Assembly (NCBI GenBank): GCA_033065855.1
Contig: JAVXUO010001110.1
Coordinates: 1-64,000 of the forward strand
Reading direction: 5' to 3'
DNA length: 64,000 bases
Source of the DNA: Escallonia rubra
Lineage: Eukaryota; Streptophyta; Magnoliopsida; Escalloniales; Escalloniaceae
Shown: piece by piece, positions 57,376-64,000 of the stretch
Layout: every line of letters starts with the position of its first letter
How positions within the stretch are numbered: the stretch's first letter is position 1
Translations under genes and position numbers: made by a program
Notes under the pieces: generated by a model
Seen by the model: the letters and a program-made list of their open reading frames with translations, nothing else
Databases searched by the model: none
Told to the model about the DNA's origin: nothing

Positions 57376-57609
57376 AAGAGAAGGCGAACAACTTCCGGTA
57401 TGGGCACCTTGAGGGGATGGGGTGAGAGGGAGTTGAAGATCCAGGCAGTGGAAGTCAAAAGTAGAGAAGAAACTGAAAATAGAGAAGGCGAGCAGCTTCT
57501 GTGCCAGAGGCCAGAAAAGGTGAACAGTAATGGGGATGGCTTTATCTGACATGAATTCATCTATGTTGGAAAAAGGTGAAAACACATCTTTCCTATTTTT
57601 CGGCACTAT

Positions 57610-58329
57610 TTGGATTTTTTATCCAAAATGAATATCCAAACTAATAAAAGTACAAAAAAAGAGCATCTTTTTTGCCATCATTACAAAATTGGAGTACAGA
57701 AAAACACGAACGTACGCCCCCTTTACTTTTCTTACTTTATTTCTTATTATAGAATTAGAGACTCTTGTATTTTCTTTCTCATTTTGTCCCAAATATTTGT
57801 TTCCATGCATATATTTAAGTTCATTTTGAGACTTTAATGTATTTTTTTTTCATTATCATGAATAAATTATAGAGTTGGATGGTCAATGATATGTTTCGAA
57901 ATTATTTTTTTTAAAAAATAATTCATTGCCATGGACAATCCGTGGACAGCTCGCGTCCAACCTGTGTCCACCAAAATTTTGATGAGCTTGGCGTGAACAC
58001 GTATTATTTGACCCGTAGATGAGCTGGACTGGACATGGACACGACTTTTAGAGAATGTGCTAGTCATGATCTAACCCTTGGGCCCGTCCAATTTGCATAA
58101 AGTTTTTGTTTTTTTTTCCTTCAATTTTGAAAACCAATTTTTAAATGCATTTGACAGACATCATTTTGACAACAGGAGTAGTGGAACAGCTAAGTGAGTG
58201 TCTGGCAAAGAGCTTTCTTAGGTATATTAATTACATTAATCAATACAGTACTCGATCCCCTCATTTCTTCATCCTGTTACTCCTGCTCACAGGCTAATTA
58301 TCAAAATTCTTAAGAGGGAAAAACATGGT
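57610..58329. other. AT-rich gap, no gene
   Basis: A frame at 57867-58067 shows no domain. Nothing else was seen. Confidence 0.4.
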
Positions 58330-58925
58330 TGCTTTTTAAAACTTTCATTTAGGAGTTTTAGGTTTTCAGTTTTGGTTTCTATTTTGAGACCCCCATCACC
58401 ATCGTCCCACCGCAGCAGCCACCGCCAACCACCGGCAGCCATCATCAGCGACCACCGCCGTCACCGGCAGGCCACCACCACCACTGCAAACCACCACCAA
58501 AGAAAAATTCAAAATAAAAATTAGGTAATCAAACACCTAAAAAAAAACACAAAATAAAAGCTGGGTAATCAAACACCCATTTATTTCTGTAGAAAATAAA
58601 AACAAAACTGATTTTTGTTTTTGTTTTTTTGAAAACAGAAAATTAAAACTGAAAGTGATTTCAAACGCTACTTAAAACTGAATGTTTTCTTTGGTGGTGG
58701 TTTGCGGTGGCCGACAGTGGTGGTGGCTGACAGCCGGCAATAGCCAGCGGTGGTTGCCGGCAGCAGTCACCGGCGGTGGTGGTTGTCGGCAGCCGGTGGT
58801 GGGCGGTGGCTGCCAGTAGTGGGAAGAGGGCGATGGTGGTGGTCTCCAAATAAAAACTAAAATTGAAAACTCCTTTTTAGAGTTTTAAAAAACAGTTTTG
58901 TTTTAAAAACTGATTTTTAAAACTG
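58330..58925. mobile_element. Foldback element with CCACCACC-rich inverted arms
   Basis: The left arm (about 58330-58515, TTTTAGGTTTTCAG then CCACC-rich) mirrors the right arm (about 58675-58925, GGTGGTGG-rich then AAAACTCC). The spacer contains GGTAATCAAACACC twice, about 47 bases apart. Non-coding; family unclear (hAT- or MULE-like MITE). The ORF at 58661-58849 lies in the arm and is an artefact. Confidence 0.65.
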
Positions 58926-59114
58926 AAGAAAAAAATAAAAATTGTGTGACTAAACCGTTTATTTTTTGCAGTTTACAAAATTAAAAAAAATTAAAAAATA
59001 TAATGATTATCAAACGGTGCCTTAATTAAGGGAGACATTTCGGATAGATTTCGTAATCTTATAAAATCATTAAACAAGTCAAACTCGAACAACATAACAT
59101 GTGTGCCTTAAATA

Positions 59115-59255
59115 ACCATGTGAGAAAGCAAATTCTGAGTCAACTGTTGAGCGTGAACCTCATTAATGTTTTATCTTTTCACTCGGCACCTAAGAACATG
59201 ATTGTGATGTCGACAGTTGGCATGACGTTGAGCTCTACGGTATCGACTGACATCA
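59115..59255. repeat. Dispersed repeat, copy 2
   Basis: Partner of 55895-56040 in the same orientation; see that entry for the shared words. Confidence 0.75.
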
Positions 59256-59259
59256 GGGC

Positions 59260-59520
59260 CAAGCGTCATCCTATACGTGTTACATTACTTTCTTCGTTTG
59301 CAGGATATTAAATCCATGCCCAACAAAATTGACAAATTCATGTCTTGTCTGCGTAGCTGTTCGAAGTGAACCAGTTAATTGTTGTAGTACACTTGTCATT
59401 TTATTACTTGAGCTATCTTTATGTATTTGATATCCCAAACACTAATTTTAAGAAGTTTTTATCTCTATAAGGATATCAATATTTTGGTATTTACATACTG
59501 TGTAAAATCGTCGTCATCAT

Positions 59521-59561
<41 letters not shown>

Positions 59562-60750
59562 TACTTGCGCCACAAGTGACGAAATACAATAAAAAATAAA
59601 ATATAAAAAATACTAAAGAAATCAACTTTTTTTTTTAATTTTAAAAATGAAAAAGGTGCTTGAGCCGCTGTAAAAACTTTTTCGTACTGATTCTTAACTT
59701 AAAATCTCGTAATTTCATTGGATAGATAATTGTTTGTTTAGTTACTTTTTTGAATAATTTGTAATTTAAGATACGAAAAATGTGTAAAATATCAGTCTCC
59801 TATTTTTAAGGTACTAAAATAATACTTGAAAATTTTTAGTAACTTTTTTAGCAATACTTTTGAGCATATTATGTCATCGCCTTAAGTCCTTTCGCAAAGA
59901 AGATTGAAGTTGAGTGGGAGTGCATCAAATTTGCATAGAGGAGATACTATTAGCACCGTTGGTAACGTCAGATCAAAATTTTCATCGCAAGAAATTTTGA
60001 TTTTAGGTAACAATAACTAGATGCCACATCAATCTTCAGCTGCTATACAGTAATGCATTCTATATGAATTCATAAAGCTTTGGAGAAGCTAATCAATTTA
60101 CTGTATGTTAGAAACATGACATAATAGGGAGGGTATCTCAAGTCATTAGAATGAATCTATTCTTTTGCAAACAACATAATAAATCACTGTTTTAATCATT
60201 AAATAGTAATTTTTACTTATCAATGTCACTCTCTTATTATAAAATAAAAAAAATCATTGATCACCAGCCAGTGCGGTACATTGTGCTAATGCATCCAACG
60301 GCCCTGTTTGTCTCCATCCACTTTTAAATGCTGAGTTCACATTAGCTACCGCATTTCATTTGAAAGCATTAGAATATGCATCTTTCTTTCTTGATTGACA
60401 TAACTATTTGAAAAGTATTACGACTTTATTACTTCTATATGCATCTGATACTACTGTATTTAATTCCGGGTATGTAAACCGACCAAATACTTTAAACAAG
60501 GACAATGAAAGCTCTACATAGACTTTTCACCTAGGATTTCTTCAAGTTTGAGGTTTAACGACCTTGGTTTGAGAGCTTAAAATCAAATTAAAGGGGCCCC
60601 GAGCTGGTCTTTTCACACTATATATGGAAGGGGTGTTCATATGTCAAACCGTGTACGGCTTATTAAATATACCTTATCCTCCATTACAAGTGGAACGTGT
60701 TGACGACGACCTCTATAATCCAATGTCCAAACCATACAACCTATTCGAGC

Positions 60751-60793
<43 letters not shown>

Positions 60794-62835
60794 GGTTGTG
60801 ATTTTAGTTTTAAATGATTTAAAAACGTGTTTGTTGATATCCCATGTCAAACGAATAAGAATTAACAATTTAAGTATAAGTTCTGTTGCCTACTCTCCTA
60901 CTCTCACTCTCAATTGATTTTGTATTGAATGTTACTAGATATATTATCTCAGAACGTTCATGGATACTTTCACAATCTTTTGGAGCAAAAGCGTAACACA
61001 AAATGATGCTGGTGCACAATACTATTGCTCGTTTATCATCTTACAACGTCATTGAGATTTATTTTTTGATCGAAATCACTAAACATAGACCGTTTGTATG
61101 TGTTTTCTCTGATGCTTCAAGTGGAAAATAACACTTTTTAGCTGCTTTACAATTTCAAATTACAATAAGTGTTACTAGTCATATTTAGTCATAACTTTTC
61201 GCTGTTTATAATATCTAGTATAATTATGTGCCACTAAAGAAGTGCTTATAACCTTTCCTGAGAGCACCCAAGTTTTCTTCCACAAAACTTATCCCCAAAG
61301 ATGTTATGCTAAAGCAATTTTTGTAGTACCTCAACGCTAAAAAGTCCTTTATTGGCACATTCTGAAGTATCTTTGACGCGTAGCTAGTATGCGTGGCTTC
61401 AACCACCTGTCCTCCAACATCCGGTCCTACTTCATTTATGTTTGTTTGTTTGTGGGACTGACCAACATAAGATCTCTGAGGGCTGAAAAGTATAAGCAAA
61501 AGGGTCCATTCATTTCAGATAAATTGATGTTTAGGATTTAAAATATTCTATTGATTATATTTGTGTAGGTATGTTTCACATCTACTTGCATTTTGTGTAG
61601 GTATGTTTCACATCAACTTGCATTCTTTCTGTTTGATGAAGGGTCCAGCTGAATTCATACCCCATCTCTTGGGATTTCAAACCATGCCTGCGGCCTCCAC
61701 ACATATGGCGACCTATGATTAGAGGAACAGGTCTTGGTCTTTTTATATAGTAAAGTTAACAAAAACTGTCATTTGAACGTGCGCAAATTGGTAGAAGAAA
61801 AAGACATTATTGAAACTCTACAAAAAAAATAAATAAAAAAAATCACAATGGATCATTGTACTTGTTCACAGTTAGAGCGAACAAGATACACGAGAACTCT
61901 AAGATAAATAATAAAAATTGGCATGACACTTGTTCAACAAGTTTGTTATGTGACAATTGAACCTATGACATATTAATGATTGACCATTAGGATTCTACTC
62001 TACGAGGGTGTTTAGGATTGATTTTGGGATGGTCATACCTAATTTAATCTAGTTTAAATTAGGTATGTGAGTGTTTGGCCAAAAAAATTAAGAAATTTTA
62101 TCTATTTCAAAAGTTAAAAACTGATAAAATCCATAATCCCAGAAGGTGATGATTATGAAATAGTCACATTTTGCATAATCAGGTTTGACTTTTTAATTTA
62201 CCATAGTTTCCTTAATTGCTCACAAAAGGACATCTCATATTCTTTAACTAATTTGAAAAAGTAATAGTACTATGAAAACCAATGTGAGATTGTGGGTATT
62301 TTTAATTTCAAATAAGAATAAACAACTTTTGTAGGTGGGTGAAAATAACTTTTCAATAATTCATTTGTATATTATAGTTATTTACAAATGAAAGTTATGT
62401 TAATATTACCTTTTTAAATATAGATAAAAAAAATTTATTTATTTAAGTATCATATATCTATGGTCATTTTGTCATATAGTAGAACTGATTTAAACACTTT
62501 TATTTAAACACATTTTATAATTTTAAGCTAGTTTACAACTAATTTTGTCAAACAACAAACTGATTCTGATTAACGTATATTAAATCTGATTTTAAAAATT
62601 GATTAAAATTTAAGCTGAAATCTGATTTTTAGAATCAGTCCCAAAACTTTTGGTAAACTTTTAAAGGTTGGATATACTTAAGCCAATAAACGAGTATACA
62701 ACACAAAGCATAATGTTTAATTTTCCATCTTCTTGGTTTGGGACCCAACGATTTCGTCAGCAATTCCTCCCTCCTGGAAGCTTGATAGTCATTGTATTAC
62801 ATGCTTTACACGCTTTGGCTTGACTATTTGTTACG
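59260..62835. other. Long AT-rich gap upstream of the second MYB gene
   Basis: AT runs at about 59527-59557 and 60755-60789 and a 32-base direct duplication at 61560-61623 (TTTGTGTAGGTATGTTTCAC twice) are visible. A stretch at about 61998-62650 has GGGTGTTTAGGATTGATTTT on the left and a partly inverse TTTTAGAATCAGTCCCAAAA on the right, possibly a MITE. The short ORFs at 60624-60917 and 61224-61499 show no domain. Confidence 0.45.
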
Positions 62836-62843
62836 TATAAATA
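62836..62843 (+). promoter_or_regulatory. Probable TATA box of the second MYB gene
   Basis: TATAAATA lies 137 bases before the start codon, a suitable distance for a leader that includes the GT/GA microsatellites. Confidence 0.6.
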
Positions 62844-62898
62844 AGTTGAAATGAGCTTTCCCGGTACATCTATTTACTTTAAGCAAGAGATAAGTGGA

Positions 62899-62949
62899 GT
62901 GTGTGTGTGTGTGTGTGCGCGTCTTGAGAGAGAGAGAGAGAGAGAGAGA
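62899..62949. repeat. (GT)n and (GA)n microsatellites in the MYB 5' leader
   Basis: A GT run (about 62899-62918) and a GA run (about 62925-62949) stand 30-80 bases before the ATG and probably lie in the 5' UTR. Confidence 0.9.
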
Positions 62950-62979
62950 CAGTGGCTCTTATTTTTCTCAAGACAAAAA

Positions 62980-64000
62980 ATGGTGAGAACTCCTTGCTTC
63001 GACACAAATGGACTGAAGAAAGGTGCATGGAGTAAAGAGGAAGACGATAAGTTGAAAGCATACATTCAGAGATATGGACACTGGAACTGGCGCCAACTTC
63101 CGAAATTTGCAGGTAGAGATACGTTCTTCCTTATATTTACCGCTTTTTATGATGTAGCAAAGGATATAAGCAGATTCTTGTATTTTGGAGTGATATTCTT
63201 AAACTTGTCGCCACCTCAATATTTCCTTCTATCTCCTGTCATTAGTTTGTGTAGACCGTACCACCCAGGGGAAGTCGAATTCAAGCATGCTGCTTACGAG
63301 GTGATAGTCATTTTAGAGAGACCCCTTTTTCATGGCAATGATTGGAACTAACCGATTGTCCACCCTTTTTTATCTAATTTCCAAATGATCAGGACTGTTG
63401 ACCCATGAACAATGAATGTCTGCTCCAAGATATGGTTGTATGTCATGTTCTAGATATTTCTAGGTTTGTATAGGAAAAGAAAACTTTGAGGATGCAAGAG
63501 ATGAGAAATACAGTAAATATAACCTAATTTGATCTTTCAGGTCTATCCAGATGTGGGAAGAGTTGCAGACTGAGGTGGATGAATTACCTTCGACCTGATC
63601 TAAAACACGGCAGTTACAGCAAACAAGAGGAGGATCTGATCTTGAAATTATATGATGAACTTGGAACTAAGTAAGCATTCTCTTATTTTTTGAACTTTCA
63701 CTTGAATAAGTTAAGCATTTTCTAACGGCTGTCAGACGTTGTCAAGCGTAAACAAGTAAATGAAGACATGTATGACACATAAAAGTGGTCAGCTAGCTAA
63801 TACATAAGTACTGAAGTCTAGCGTTCTTTACATGTACAGATGGTCAACCATGGCAGAGAAATTACCAGGAAGATCGGATAATGAAATAAAGAACTACTGG
63901 CACACCCATCTAAAGAAACGAGCAAGATCAAATGCCAAACAAACCCCGGTAGTACGACAACCTAACGAAATTTCACCTGAAAATGTTGTGTCTGATTCTC
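62980..64000 (+). CDS. R2R3-MYB transcription factor, 5' part (runs off window)
   Basis: Exons are 62980-63112, 63541-63670 (130 bases) and 63840 to beyond 64000, with GT/AG borders at the same positions and phases as the gene at 22164. The protein starts [18 protein letters not shown]2 and R3 are complete, with [20 protein letters not shown] and [20 protein letters not shown], and the C-terminal region begins [10 protein letters not shown]. The usual MYB start MxRTPCC reads PCF here. Known role: nuclear DNA-binding regulator; target genes unknown. Clear paralogue of the gene 40 kb to the left, on the same strand; the subgroup (MYB13/14/15-like) is a guess. No defect is seen in the visible part. 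Confidence 0.92.

Noticed and set aside
61224-61499. 91-codon minus-strand frame
   Set aside because: No recognised domain, promoter or partner exon; length is within chance expectation for the region.

Overview
The window is plant nuclear DNA, most likely from a eudicot, possibly a woody one. It is AT-rich, has plant-type GT/AG introns, and carries two R2R3-MYB genes with the canonical three-exon structure. Most of it is nested transposable elements of plant families (MULE, CACTA, hAT, PIF/Harbinger, LINE-like, LTR fossils). Confident host genes are few: an R2R3-MYB gene at 22164-23819, complete as modelled, and the 5' part of a second one that runs off the right edge (62980-64000).

Region 1 (1-11.2 kb) is a very large Mutator-like element. 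Its long inverted terminal repeats contain arrays of a ~322-bp unit. It carries two convergent genes, each starting close to one terminal repeat: a FAR1/MULE-type transposase (2418-4709, +) and a four-exon gene joining a plant mobile domain to a Ulp1/C48 cysteine protease (8794-5822, -). All catalytic residues looked for are present in both, so the element may be coding-competent. The left tip lies outside the window. Region 2 (11.2-12.6 kb) is an odd regulatory-looking stretch: 13 copies of the palindrome CCACGTGG within 0.5 kb, then four interrupted palindromes CCAACCGC-N11-GCGGTTGG.

Region 3 (12.6-22 kb) is non-coding and repeat-rich: a 1.1-kb inverted-repeat element with microsatellites (16.36-17.49 kb), three minisatellite arrays (18.1-20.15 kb) next to an LTR-like promoter block, and a Tourist-like MITE. 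Region 4 (22.1-25.3 kb) holds the first MYB gene and a hAT-like MITE with GGTTCGG repeats.

Region 5 (25.7-40.1 kb) is a nested pile. It contains a copia fossil, a CACTA element with AACCCTAATT arrays and a near-palindromic pair of SNF2 helicase fragments (CLASSY-like), a second CACTA element with TNP2-type transposase remnants split by a hAT insertion, and a 2.6-kb solo LTR. Region 6 (40.1-53 kb) has an inverted-repeat element, a second copia fossil, a LINE-like insertion with a 17-bp target-site duplication, and a complete-ended CACTA element (47951-51453, TGT duplication) that has captured a B3-domain gene fragment. Region 7 (53-62.8 kb) is mostly featureless AT-rich DNA with an LRR receptor-kinase fragment (IMK2/3-like), a foldback element and a dispersed duplication. 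The window ends in the second MYB gene.

Calls rest on reading motifs, splice sites and repeat ends by eye. No database or alignment was run.
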